Shown here piece after piece: positions 31,696 to 38,687 of a stretch of DNA of 45,272 nucleotides. The DNA is taken from NCBI GenBank assembly GCA_000415505.1, contig KE354191.1, positions 1 through 45,272 of the forward strand, written 5' to 3'. Both the position numbers and the translations under genes were made by a program. The first letter of the stretch is position 1, and every line of letters starts with the position of its first letter. The notes under the pieces are model-generated. The model saw only the letters and a list, made by a program, of their open reading frames with translations, did no database searches and was not told where the DNA came from. Source of the DNA: Streptomyces afghaniensis 772. GTDB lineage: Bacteria > Actinomycetota > Actinomycetes > Streptomycetales > Streptomycetaceae.

Positions 31696-33353
31696 CAGAA
31701 CTCCCCGCTCCGGTCCGTGCGAAGCCTCTCCAGCACCAGCAGGGCCACCGCGCACACCACCATCAGAATCGTCGAAAGGGCCATCGCCTGGCCGTAGTTC
31801 AGCTCCCCTGGCCGCCCCAGCAGTCGCGCCACCGCGACCGGCAGCGTCGGGTTGTCGGGCCGCGCGATGAACACCGTCGCCCCGAACTCCCCGAGCGACA
31901 CCGCGAAGGCGAACCCGGCCGCGATCAGCATCGCCCGCCGCACCATCGGCAGATCCACCTCACGCCACACCCGCCAGGGCGAGGCCCCCAGCACCGAGGC
32001 CGCCTCCCGCAGCCGCACGTCCACCGCCCTCAGCACGGGCAGCATCGTCCGCACGACGAACGGCACACCGACCAGCGCCTGCGCGAGCGGCACCAGGATC
32101 CACGAGGCCCTCAGATCCAGCGGCGGCTCGTCCAGCGCGATCAGGAACCCGAAGCCGACGGTCACCGCGGACACCCCGAGCGGCAGCATCAGCAGCGCGT
32201 CGAAGCCGCGCACGAACCGCCCGGCGTCCCGGCGGGTGAGCGCGACGGAGGCGAGGCCGCCGATCACCACGGCGATGGCGGTGGCGGCGACGGCGTACTC
32301 GAGGGAATTGCCGATCGCCTCGATCGGCGCCACCAGGAACACTCCGCCGTCGTCCCTGGTCAGGGCCCGGTAGTAGCCGAAGCCGGGCGCGTCCAGAGAT
32401 CGCTGCACCAGCACGGCGAGCGGCAGCAGGAGCAGCACGACGACGGTGCCGAGCACCCCGCCCAGCAGCGCCCACTGCCCCGTGCCGCGCGGCCGGCGCG
32501 CGGTCGCGGACGGGTCCACCAGCCGCAGCGCGCTCTCCCGCCGCCGTACGGTCCAGGCGTGCAGGGCGAGGATCGCGCCCACAGCGACGAACTGGATCAA
32601 CGTCAGCACGGCGGCCGTGGACAGGTCGAAGATCTCCGACGTCTGCCGGTAGATCTCCACCTCCAGGGTCGAGAACGTGGGCCCGCCGAGGATCTGGACG
32701 ACACCGAAGGAGGTGAAGGTGAACAGGAAGACCATGAGCGCGGCGGCGGCCACGGCGGGCGCGAGCGCCGGCAGCGTGACCTGTCGCCAGGCCCGCAGCG
32801 GCGACGCCCCGAGCATCCGCGCGGCCTCCTCCTGCCGCGGGTCGAGCTGCGCCCACAGCCCGCCGACGGTCCGCACGACGACCGCGTAGTTGAAGAAGAC
32901 GTGCGCGAGCAGGATCGCCCACACCGTCGTGTCCAGCCGTACGCCCCACAGCTCGTCGAGCAGCCCGCCGCGCCCGACCAGCGCCAGGAACGCCGTACCG
33001 ACGACGACCGTCGGCAGCACGAACGGCACGGTCACGACCGCCCGCAGGACCTGCTTGCCGCGGAAGTCGAAGCGGGCGAAGACATACGCGCCGGGCAGTG
33101 CGACCAGCAGCGTGAGCGCCGTCGAGACGACCGCCTGCCAGGTGGTGAACCACAGGACGTGCCGGACGTCCGACTGGGCCAGCACCTCCCCGAGCCGCCC
33201 GAACTGCCAGACCCCGTCGACCTTCAGACCGCGCGCGACGATCGCGGCGACGGGGTAGGCGAAGAAGACCGCGAAGAACGCGACGGGCACGGCGATGAGC
33301 CCGAGCCGCGCCGCGCTCCCGCGCCGGTCCTTGCGGACGGCTGCTTCGGTCAC
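31695..33353 (-). CDS. thiP: Thiamine-type ABC transporter permease (two-domain)
   Basis: The protein has 552 residues with two fused permease halves, each of about six membrane segments and its own EAA loop (EEAARMLGASPLRAWRQVTL in the first, REAASVLGASPWRVWREVDL in the second). This internal duplication is typical of ThiP/FbpB-type permeases. The first half ends in FTFTSFGVVQILGGPTFSTL, a hallmark of thiamine permeases. The GTG at 33353 overlaps the binding-protein stop as GTGA. It would form the membrane channel of the importer with the ATPase encoded next. Confidence 0.93.
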   Translation of the reverse strand: MTEAAVRKDRRGSAARLGLIAVPVAFFAVFFAYPVAAIVARGLKVDGVWQFGRLGEVLAQSDVRHVLWFTTWQAVVSTALTLLVALPGAYVFARFDFRGKQVLRAVVTVPFVLPTVVVGTAFLALVGRGGLLDELWGVRLDTTVWAILLAHVFFNYAVVVRTVGGLWAQLDPRQEEAARMLGASPLRAWRQVTLPALAPAVAAAALMVFLFTFTSFGVVQILGGPTFSTLEVEIYRQTSEIFDLSTAAVLTLIQFVAVGAILALHAWTVRRRESALRLVDPSATARRPRGTGQWALLGGVLGTVVVLLLLPLAVLVQRSLDAPGFGYYRALTRDDGGVFLVAPIEAIGNSLEYAVAATAIAVVIGGLASVALTRRDAGRFVRGFDALLMLPLGVSAVTVGFGFLIALDEPPLDLRASWILVPLAQALVGVPFVVRTMLPVLRAVDVRLREAASVLGASPWRVWREVDLPMVRRAMLIAAGFAFAVSLGEFGATVFIARPDNPTLPVAVARLLGRPGELNYGQAMALSTILMVVCAVALLVLERLRTDRSGEF

Positions 33354-34435
33354 TTCAGTACGAGCGAGGTCCACGACTTGACCCACTGGTCACGGTTGTC
33401 GGCGATCTTCGCCGGGTCCATGGTCTCCGGGTCCTTGGCCTGCGGCCCGTACTTCACGAACTCCGGCGGCACCTGGGCGCCCTCGCGCACCGGGTACACG
33501 TACATGTTGAGCGGCATGTCCTCCTGGAACCGCTCGCTGATCAGGAAGTCGAGGAGCGCCTTGCCACCCTTGCTGTTCTTCGCGTTGCTCAGCAGCCCGG
33601 CGTACTCGACCTGCCGGAAGCAGGTGCCCTGCGCGACCCCGGTCGGTGCCGTGCTGGGCTTCGGGTCGGTGTAGACGACCTCGACGGGCGGCGAGGAGGC
33701 GTATGACACGACGAGCGGCCGGTCCCCCTTGGCCTTCTTGCCGCCGGCCGAGCCGGAGAACTCCTCGTTGTAGGCCTGCTCCCAGCCGTCGACGACCTTC
33801 ACGCCGTTGGCCTTGAGCTTCTTCCAGTACCCCGCCCAGCCCCCGTCGCCGTACTTCGCGGCGGTGCCGAGCAGGAAGCCCAGGCCGGGCGAGGAGGTGG
33901 AGGCGTTCTCGGTGACCAGGAGGTTCTTGTACTGGGGCTTGACCAGGTCGTCGAAGCTGCGCGGCGGGGCGAGCTTGTGGTCGGCGAAGTACTTCTTGTC
34001 GTAGTTGACGCAGATGTCGCCCGTGTCGATGGGCGTGACCCGGTGCTTGCCCTGGTCGGCTCGGTACTCCGGCGCGATCCGGTCCGCGCCCTTCGGCTCG
34101 TACGGCTGGAACAGGCCATTGTCGAGGGCGCGGGACAGCAGCGTGTTGTCGACGCCGAAGAAGACGTCGCCCTGCGGGTTGTCCTTGGTCAGGATGGCCT
34201 TGTTCACGGCCTGCCCGGCGTCGCCGTCCTTGAGGACGTTCACCTTGTAGCCGGACTGCTTCTCGAAGGCCGCGATGACGTCCTTCGAGGCGGCCCACGA
34301 GTCGTGGCTGACGAGGGTCACGGTCTTGGAGTCGCCGGACCCCTGGCCGCCGTCGGACGACCCGCACGCGGCGAGCGTGCCGGCCATGCCGAGCCCGACG
34401 GCCACGGCTGTCAGCCGCTTGAGGTTGTTGCTCAC
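33350..34435 (-). CDS. thiB: Thiamine-type ABC transporter substrate-binding lipoprotein
   Basis: Binding protein of 361 residues. A signal peptide with lipobox LAAC (C24) anchors it to the membrane. The mature part has ThiB/TbpA features: TLVSHDSWAASKDVIAAFEK, DVFFGVDNTLLSRA, VTPIDTGDICVNYDK and a final VKYGPQAKDP. The GTG at 34435 follows AGGAGG by 7 bases. That ribosome binding site could be masked by an upstream CCTCC. It is the first gene of the operon and lies 90 bases below the TPP aptamer. Confidence 0.93.
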   Translation of the reverse strand: MSNNLKRLTAVAVGLGMAGTLAACGSSDGGQGSGDSKTVTLVSHDSWAASKDVIAAFEKQSGYKVNVLKDGDAGQAVNKAILTKDNPQGDVFFGVDNTLLSRALDNGLFQPYEPKGADRIAPEYRADQGKHRVTPIDTGDICVNYDKKYFADHKLAPPRSFDDLVKPQYKNLLVTENASTSSPGLGFLLGTAAKYGDGGWAGYWKKLKANGVKVVDGWEQAYNEEFSGSAGGKKAKGDRPLVVSYASSPPVEVVYTDPKPSTAPTGVAQGTCFRQVEYAGLLSNAKNSKGGKALLDFLISERFQEDMPLNMYVYPVREGAQVPPEFVKYGPQAKDPETMDPAKIADNRDQWVKSWTSLVLK

Positions 34436-34468
34436 TGGATTCCTCCTGGAGGACCAGGAGAAGACGCG

Positions 34469-34505
34469 GCCCTGCCCGGGATCCCGTGGGGGGTCCCGGC
34501 AGGGC
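34469..34505 (-). terminator. Expression-platform hairpin of the TPP riboswitch
   Basis: A GCCCTGCC-GGGA stem with one bulged base pairs across a 12-14 base GC-rich loop, between the TPP aptamer and the thiB start. There is no T-run. It could be a Streptomyces-type terminator or simply position the masking of the ribosome binding site. Confidence 0.6.
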
Positions 34506-34526
34506 GCAACAGCTCGAGTGATGACC

Positions 34527-34613
34527 GATCTCCCTACCCAGAATGACCTGGGCCAGGTTCGGAGGGTCTGCGGCCGTGTGCCGCACTCTCAGCGCTGTGG
34601 CGCTCCCCTGTCG
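34527..34613 (-). promoter_or_regulatory. TPP (THI-box) riboswitch aptamer
   Basis: Read on the minus strand, the conserved blocks occur in order: GACAGGGGAGC, GCGCTGAGAGTGCGG, GCAGACCCTCCGAACCTG and GGGTAGGGAGATCGG. These are the P1/P2 GGGGxGC, CUGAGA, ACCC..GAACCUG and final GGGA elements of the TPP aptamer. It should turn off the downstream transporter when thiamine pyrophosphate is plentiful. A CATATT just upstream (near 34614-34619) is a possible -10 for the transcript. Confidence 0.96.
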
Positions 34614-34659
34614 GAATATGAAGGTGTCGGAAAATGCGGTTGTGCTTACGCCGGTCAGA

Positions 34660-35766
34660 CTACCGTTCGGTCGCCGCGAGCTGGCCACACGCCCCGTCGA
34701 TCTCCTGACCACGGGTGTCCCGGATCGTCACCGGCACACCATGGGCCGCGATGGCCTCCACGAACGCCTTTTCGTCCTCCGGCCGGGAAGCCGTCCACTT
34801 CGACCCGGGCGTCGGGTTGAGCGGGATCAGGTTCACGTGCACGGGCCTGCCCTTGAGCATCCGCCCGAGCCGGTCACCGCGCCAGGCCTGATCGTTGATG
34901 TCCCGGATCAGCGCGTACTCGATGGACAGCCGGCGCCCGGACTTGGCGCTGTACTCGAAGCCTGCGTCCAGCACCTCCCGGACCTTCCACCGCGTGTTCA
35001 CGGGGACGAGGGTGTCGCGCAGCTCGTCGTCGGGGGCGTGCAGTGAGATCGCGAGGCGGCACTTGAGGCCCTCGTCCGCGAACCGGTGGATGGCCGGGAC
35101 GAGACCGACCGTCGAGACGGTGATCCCGCGCTGCGACAGCCCCAGCCCGTCGGGCTCGGGGTCGGTGAGCCGCCGGATGGAGCCGAGGACCCGGTTGTAG
35201 TTGGCGAGCGGCTCGCCCATGCCCATGAACACGATGTTGCTGAGCCGCGCCGGCCCGCCCGGCACCTCACCGTCCCTGAGCGCCCGCATACCGTCCACGA
35301 TCTGGTGCACGATCTCGGCGGTGGACAGGTTCCGGTCGAGCCCCGCCTGCCCGGTCGCACAGAACGGGCAGTTCATCCCGCACCCGGCCTGCGAGCTGAT
35401 GCACATGGTCACCCGGTCCGGGTAGCGCATCAGCACGGACTCGACGAGCGTCCCGTCGAACAGCCGCCACAGCGTCTTGCGGGTGGTGCCCTGGTCGGTC
35501 GACAGATGCCGCACGACGGTCATCAGCTCGGGCAGCAGGGCCTCCTGCAGCCGCCCGCGCGACCCGGCCGGAATATCGGTCCACTGCTCCGGATCGTGCG
35601 CGTACCGCGCGAAGTAGTGCTGCGAGAGCTGCTTGGCACGAAACGGCTTCTCCCCGACAGCGGCAACGGCCTCCTTGCGCTCGGCAGGAGTGAGGTCGGC
35701 GAGATGCCGCGGCGGCTTCTTGGCTCCGCGCGGGGCGACGAAAGTGAGTTCTCCGGGTGCAGGCAT
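34660..35766 (-). CDS. rlmN: 23S rRNA/tRNA adenine-C2 methyltransferase RlmN
   Basis: Radical SAM enzyme of 368 residues that methylates C2 of A2503 in 23S rRNA and A37 of some tRNAs. The 4Fe-4S ligands are in CGMNCPFC (C129, C133, C136). The two mechanism cysteines are C122 in MCISSQ and C360 in [16 protein letters not shown] and [10 protein letters not shown] are further family signatures. The ATG at 35766 gives the usual length. Longer upstream frames are unsupported. It is separated from the accessory interval by a short gap and is a core gene, so it marks one edge of that interval. Confidence 0.96.
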   Translation of the reverse strand: MPAPGELTFVAPRGAKKPPRHLADLTPAERKEAVAAVGEKPFRAKQLSQHYFARYAHDPEQWTDIPAGSRGRLQEALLPELMTVVRHLSTDQGTTRKTLWRLFDGTLVESVLMRYPDRVTMCISSQAGCGMNCPFCATGQAGLDRNLSTAEIVHQIVDGMRALRDGEVPGGPARLSNIVFMGMGEPLANYNRVLGSIRRLTDPEPDGLGLSQRGITVSTVGLVPAIHRFADEGLKCRLAISLHAPDDELRDTLVPVNTRWKVREVLDAGFEYSAKSGRRLSIEYALIRDINDQAWRGDRLGRMLKGRPVHVNLIPLNPTPGSKWTASRPEDEKAFVEAIAAHGVPVTIRDTRGQEIDGACGQLAATER

Positions 35767-35914
35767 AACTCGTCCAGTGTGGCAGATCAACTCCGGCGGC
35801 CCAGGCCAGAGCGGGGTGGGGGCGGTCACCCGTGGGCGTCGGCTGTCAGCGTTGGTCGGCCTCGGACGGCCCAGGGACGGCCCAGCACTGATCGAGGACG
35901 CCGTGATCACTGCC

Positions 35915-35943
35915 TTGTAAGCCCGGTGGCACGGGTGTACAAC
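35915..35943 (+). promoter_or_regulatory. Promoter, apparently for a leaderless transcript
   Basis: TTGTAA (35915-35920), exactly 17 bases, then TACAAC (35938-35943). The GTG start of the small membrane protein follows 6 bases later, so transcription would begin at the start codon. Confidence 0.6.
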
Positions 35944-35949
35944 GACGTC

Positions 35950-36198
35950 GTGACAACTCAACCAACACGGGCGATGTGGTGGGCCGAATTGGCGGTCTTT
36001 CTCGCTGTGGCAGGAGCGACCCTCACGCTGATCATGTTTCTGTTGTCGCTGGCAGCCGGGCACCACTCGGTCTCTCTTGGCGTTGGGCCCTCATCCGTGC
36101 TGCTCGCCCTGTCCATCGGTGTCGGCATCTTCGGCAGCGGCCGGTTCAGGGCTTGGGGGTTGCGCCGCCGAGATGCGTCCCCCGCCAGGAGATCTTGA
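35950..36198 (+). CDS. Small two-helix membrane protein, unknown
   Basis: The protein has 82 residues with two hydrophobic helices (about 12-35 and 45-63), a [10 protein letters not shown] start and a basic, Arg-rich tail ending [11 protein letters not shown]. No family is recognised. The GTG at 35950 is preferred because a good promoter ends 6 bases before it. Its stop codon (36196-36198) lies inside the anticodon-loop sequence of the tRNA-Ser fragment, so its C-terminus may have been set by the integration event. It could be an ordinary small chromosomal gene or the last gene of an inserted element. Confidence 0.5.
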   Translation: MTTQPTRAMWWAELAVFLAVAGATLTLIMFLLSLAAGHHSVSLGVGPSSVLLALSIGVGIFGSGRFRAWGLRRRDASPARRS

Positions 36199-36248
36199 AA
36201 ACCGTCCTGGCAGCGGTGTCACCGTGGGTTCAATCCCACCGCCTCCGC
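36194..36248 (+). other. tRNA-Ser(TGA) 3' fragment, probable attachment-site remnant
   Basis: From the anticodon loop CTTGAAA (36194-36200, anticodon TGA) the sequence continues through ACCGT, a long variable arm and GTGGG-TTCAAT-CCCAC to CGCCTCCG, the 3' half of a serine tRNA. The 5' half is absent: the preceding GAGAT does not pair with ACCGT and no acceptor or D arm precedes it. The T loop is one base short (TTCAAT). Integrative elements typically recombine in this part of tRNA genes and leave such copies. Confidence 0.65.
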
Positions 36249-36266
36249 GTGATGAGCAGTGAGAAC

Positions 36267-36303
36267 GGCCCCTGACCTGGGTAGATGGTCGGGGGCCTTT
36301 CTG
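36267..36303 (+). terminator. Intrinsic terminator after the tRNA fragment
   Basis: An 11-bp stem GGCCCCTGACC/GGTCGGGGGCC (one G-T pair) with a 9-base loop, followed by TTTCTG. The T-run is unusual for this genome but normal behind tRNA genes, which supports the tRNA reading. Confidence 0.85.
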
Positions 36304-36386
36304 TGCTCGGAGTCCGTGGCTGCCCGCTGTTCCCCGCTGGTTCCCGCTCGATCGGGCACGGCAGGGACACGGAGTAGGGGGGAGCA

Positions 36387-36911
36387 ATGCCAGGTGATGT
36401 GGCGGTTGCAGCGATCTCTGCGAGCTCCGCGCTTGCGGCGAGTCTGATCACTGGGCTTGTGACGTGGCTGGTGATGCGGACACAGCTACTGCACCAGGCG
36501 CGGGAACAGCGTTCGGCACGGCGTGAACAGCTACTCCGGGACGTGTGTGCCAAGTGTCTTGAAGCGATCAGCAAAGCCCGGCTGGAGCTGGTCGCCCTCG
36601 GTAGAGCATCCGTGGCTCAATCCGGCGAGTTGAGAGCTGCGGCAGAGCGGGAGCTGGACGTGGCCGTGAGGGCCCTGTTCACTCACAGGACGCATCTCGC
36701 CCTAATCGCAGAGATCAAGCTGCAGCGGCTCGCTGCCAACATGTCTGATGCGTTCGAGGCGCTCTGGTACAGGCAGGAGCAAACACTTGCTGCAGCTGTG
36801 CCGGTTACTGAAGACGACCTCTGGTCAGCACAGACCCAGGAAGCCGAGAAGCTGGAGGAGGCCATGGCGCAGTTTGTTGCTGGAGCCAGCGAGACTCTGC
36901 GTTCCCTCTAG
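36387..36911 (+). CDS. Membrane-anchored helical protein, accessory type
   Basis: The protein has 174 residues with an N-terminal membrane helix (about 8-30) and then a long helical, coiled-coil-like region rich in Arg, Glu, Leu and Ala (QAREQRSARREQLLRDVCAK onward). The ATG at 36387 follows AGGGGGGAG, a strong ribosome binding site. Codon use is less GC-biased than in the flanking core genes (AGC, GCA, CTT and TCT codons are frequent), as in mobile or phage-derived DNA. No catalytic motif is visible. Proteins of this build turn up in actinobacterial integrated elements. The function is unknown. Confidence 0.7.
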   Translation: MPGDVAVAAISASSALAASLITGLVTWLVMRTQLLHQAREQRSARREQLLRDVCAKCLEAISKARLELVALGRASVAQSGELRAAAERELDVAVRALFTHRTHLALIAEIKLQRLAANMSDAFEALWYRQEQTLAAAVPVTEDDLWSAQTQEAEKLEEAMAQFVAGASETLRSL

Positions 36912-36953
36912 GACGGCCGAGGTCTGCCGGACTACCCAGCCACAACCTCCCCC

Positions 36954-37105
36954 AGCTCCCATCCCGTCTGCCGTCGACCCACACACCGTGGAGCGGGCGT
37001 GGTCCCTGGCGTCCAGGTGGAGCGCGCCACTGTACGAACGACCTGGACGCCAGGGACCGCGTCTGCTCGGCTCTGCCTGGGTCGATGGCAGACGGGATGG
37101 GAGCT
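36954..37105. repeat. Long two-part inverted repeat
   Basis: The outer arms of 28 bases (36954-36981 and 37078-37105) pair with a single G-T mismatch. The inner arms of 18 bases (37001-37018 and 37041-37058) pair perfectly around a 22-base loop. Between outer and inner arms the 19-base stretches do not pair. The RNA or single-stranded DNA would form a cruciform-like rod. Confidence 0.9.
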
Positions 37106-37351
37106 CCCCGCGCCCGCCACTACTCCGGCCGGCACTCGCGAGTCGGCGCCCCCGCCATCTCGGAGCCTGAGCGCCCCCGCCGCAGGCATGCTTTGAGCGT
37201 TGCCGCGCTCCGCGGATCTCGACTCATGACCCGGCCTGTTCACATGTGGGCGCGCGTCGGCGCAGCCCGGGCAGAGCGGGCCGAAGGCAGGAGCCGCGCC
37301 CGGAGCGGAGCCGGGAAGCGCGCCCGGCGGAGCGGAGCGCAGCCGGGGCTT

Positions 37352-37387
37352 GATGAGGTAGAGAAACTCGATGAGGTAGAGAAACTC
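37352..37387. repeat. Tandem duplication, two 18-bp units
   Basis: GATGAGGTAGAGAAACTC occurs twice head to tail without mismatch. It is AT-rich relative to its surroundings and lies in the accessory stretch, so it may be a fresh duplication or the relic of an iteron or direct-repeat site. Confidence 0.9.
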
Positions 37388-37463
37388 GTAACAGCTCGGG
37401 CGTGGCCGGTCGGGTAGGAGCATCTCTCGTGGCGTGAGTGCTTGGCCTGGCGCCGAGTTGGTG

Positions 37464-37571
37464 TCAGGCGGAAGCCTTGCCGGTGGTGCTGAGGAGCCGA
37501 CTGGTGAAGCCTTCGCGGCAGAGCCGCTCGAACGCTTGACGTACGTCCTCCGGCACCGGCTGGCTGATCAT
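37464..37571 (-). pseudogene. Orphan C-terminal gene remnant
   Basis: A 35-codon frame from ATG 37571 (ISQPVPEDVRQAFERLCREG, then FTSRLL and a short tail) looks like the end of a conserved protein rather than random sequence. Its frame runs upstream into IYPEQGF and then into the VOC gene, out of that gene's frame. I read it as the tail of another gene joined here by deletion. It could also be a genuine small ORF. Confidence 0.4.
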
Positions 37572-37591
37572 GAACCCTTGCTCCGGGTAGA

Positions 37592-37996
37592 TCAGCAAGC
37601 GCTGAAGTAGCAGAGCCGATAGCTGTCCTCGTACTGCACCACCTCGCCGACGAGTTCCGCGCCGTGGGTGTGCAGGCGGGCGATGGCGTCCTCGATGTCG
37701 TCGACGGCGAACATGACGCGGCGGAGGCCCAGCGTGTTCGGCGGCGCGTCCTTCGGCTCGGGGCGGATCGCCTTCGGCCGGTGGAACATCGCCAGCTCGA
37801 TTCGGCCGTGACCGTCCGGGGTCCGCAGCATGGCGATCTCCTGCCGGACGCCGTCGAGCCCGATGACCCGCTCCACCCAAGCTCCCTCGGCCGGCCCTCT
37901 GCCCTCCAGCTCCATGCCGAGTTCGACGAAGAACGACAGGACGGCGTCGAGGTCGTCGACCACGATGAGGACGTTGTCCATCCGCTGGATCGTCAC
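37592..37996 (-). pseudogene. VOC-fold protein, C-terminally truncated
   Basis: The protein has 134 residues with both glyoxalase-fold modules: MDNVLIVVDDLDAVLSFF at the start, IELAMFH, and LRRVMFAVDDIEDAIARL in the second. The family normally ends YRLCYIRGPEGI plus about ten residues. Here YRLCY is followed by FSAC and a stop, so the last strand, with a usual metal-ligand Glu, is missing. The break coincides with the edge of the accessory interval. The GTG at 37996 follows GAGGAGG. It may still fold, but I expect it to be inactive. Confidence 0.65.
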
Positions 37997-38087
37997 GCGG
38001 GCCTCCTCGGCGTCGTCGGGCCACGGCGACGGGACCCTTTCCGGGCGCACGGCCCGTCACGCGTCGGCCGTAGCCCTTCGAAGGCCC

Positions 38088-38537
38088 CTACTCGCCCGTG
38101 TGCTCCAGCCGGTCCTTGAGGAGTTGCTCGTTGCGGGGCAGTTCCTTGCGGACCTGGGGGCGTACGACGAGCGGGACGAGGACCTTGCCGACGCCGTGGC
38201 CCTCGAAGTCGACCTCGATCGTCACGTGGGAGCGCTGCCCCTCGTCGAACGGCTCGACCTCGCCGTGCACCCGTGCCCGGACAGGACCGTCGACACCTCG
38301 CATGCCCCAGCTGTGCGGCGGGTCGTACTCCGTGACTTCCATGGTCATCGGCATGATCCGGCGGCCGACGTGCCGGGTGACCCGCATCCGGGAGCCGACG
38401 CCGACCGGCCCTTCGTCGAGTCGTTCCGCGGACACGGCGCTCAGCTGCCACTCCGGCAGCCGCGGGGTGTCCATGACGTAGTCGTAGACGTCCTCGGGAC
38501 GCCGGTCGACATCGATGGTCTGTCGAATGCTGGACAT
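38088..38537 (-). CDS. SRPBCC (START-like) family protein
   Basis: Polyketide-cyclase/START-type ligand-binding fold of 149 residues. IRQTIDVDRRPEDVYDYVMD opens the fold, WQLSAVSAERL and MTMEVTEYDPPHSWGMRGVD form the central strands, and a long C-terminal helix ends the protein (RPQVRKELPRNEQLLKDRLE). No signal peptide or catalytic motif is seen. Such proteins bind hydrophobic ligands, and the function of this one is unknown. The ATG at 38537 follows GGGGGC. An upstream ORF extension to 38603 is unsupported. It is the first intact gene on this side of the accessory interval. Confidence 0.85.
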   Translation of the reverse strand: MSSIRQTIDVDRRPEDVYDYVMDTPRLPEWQLSAVSAERLDEGPVGVGSRMRVTRHVGRRIMPMTMEVTEYDPPHSWGMRGVDGPVRARVHGEVEPFDEGQRSHVTIEVDFEGHGVGKVLVPLVVRPQVRKELPRNEQLLKDRLEHTGE

Positions 38538-38609
38538 GATGCCCCCTTTGCTACGTACACCTGAATCGTCCCACTTGGTGACGCTGCAGGCACCCCCGCG
38601 CAAACGCCA

Positions 38610-38643
38610 GTGAGCTCCCGCCGGTCATCGGACGGGAGCTCAC
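38610..38643 (-). terminator. Terminator of the rpsB-cdsA operon
   Basis: Perfect 11-bp stem GTGAGCTCCCG/CGGGAGCTCAC with a 12-base loop, 44 bases past the cdsA stop. Confidence 0.88.
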
Positions 38644-38687
38644 CACAGAAGCCGCAAAGGCCGTAAGAATCACAAAGCCGTATCGCC

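Larger units (their letters stand above)
36912..37463. other. Gene-free accessory stretch rich in repeats
   Basis: About 550 bases hold no trusted ORF. They contain a 152-base inverted repeat (36954-37105), a 10-bp ACTCGCGAGT palindrome near 37134, a purine-rich GCGGAGCGCAGCCGG-like low-complexity run (37290-37350) and an 18-bp tandem duplication (37352-37387). ORFs on either strand simply mirror each other through the inverted repeat. Confidence 0.6.

Noticed and set aside
36150-36248. A complete tRNA gene
   Set aside because: The 5' acceptor, D arm and 5' anticodon stem are absent and the T loop is one base short, so only a 3' fragment is called.
36932-37423. 163-residue minus-strand frame (and a plus-strand twin at 36748-37170) in the accessory stretch
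   Set aside because: Both arise from the inverted repeat and low-complexity DNA; the two strands encode nearly the same peptide through the palindrome, with no coding bias.
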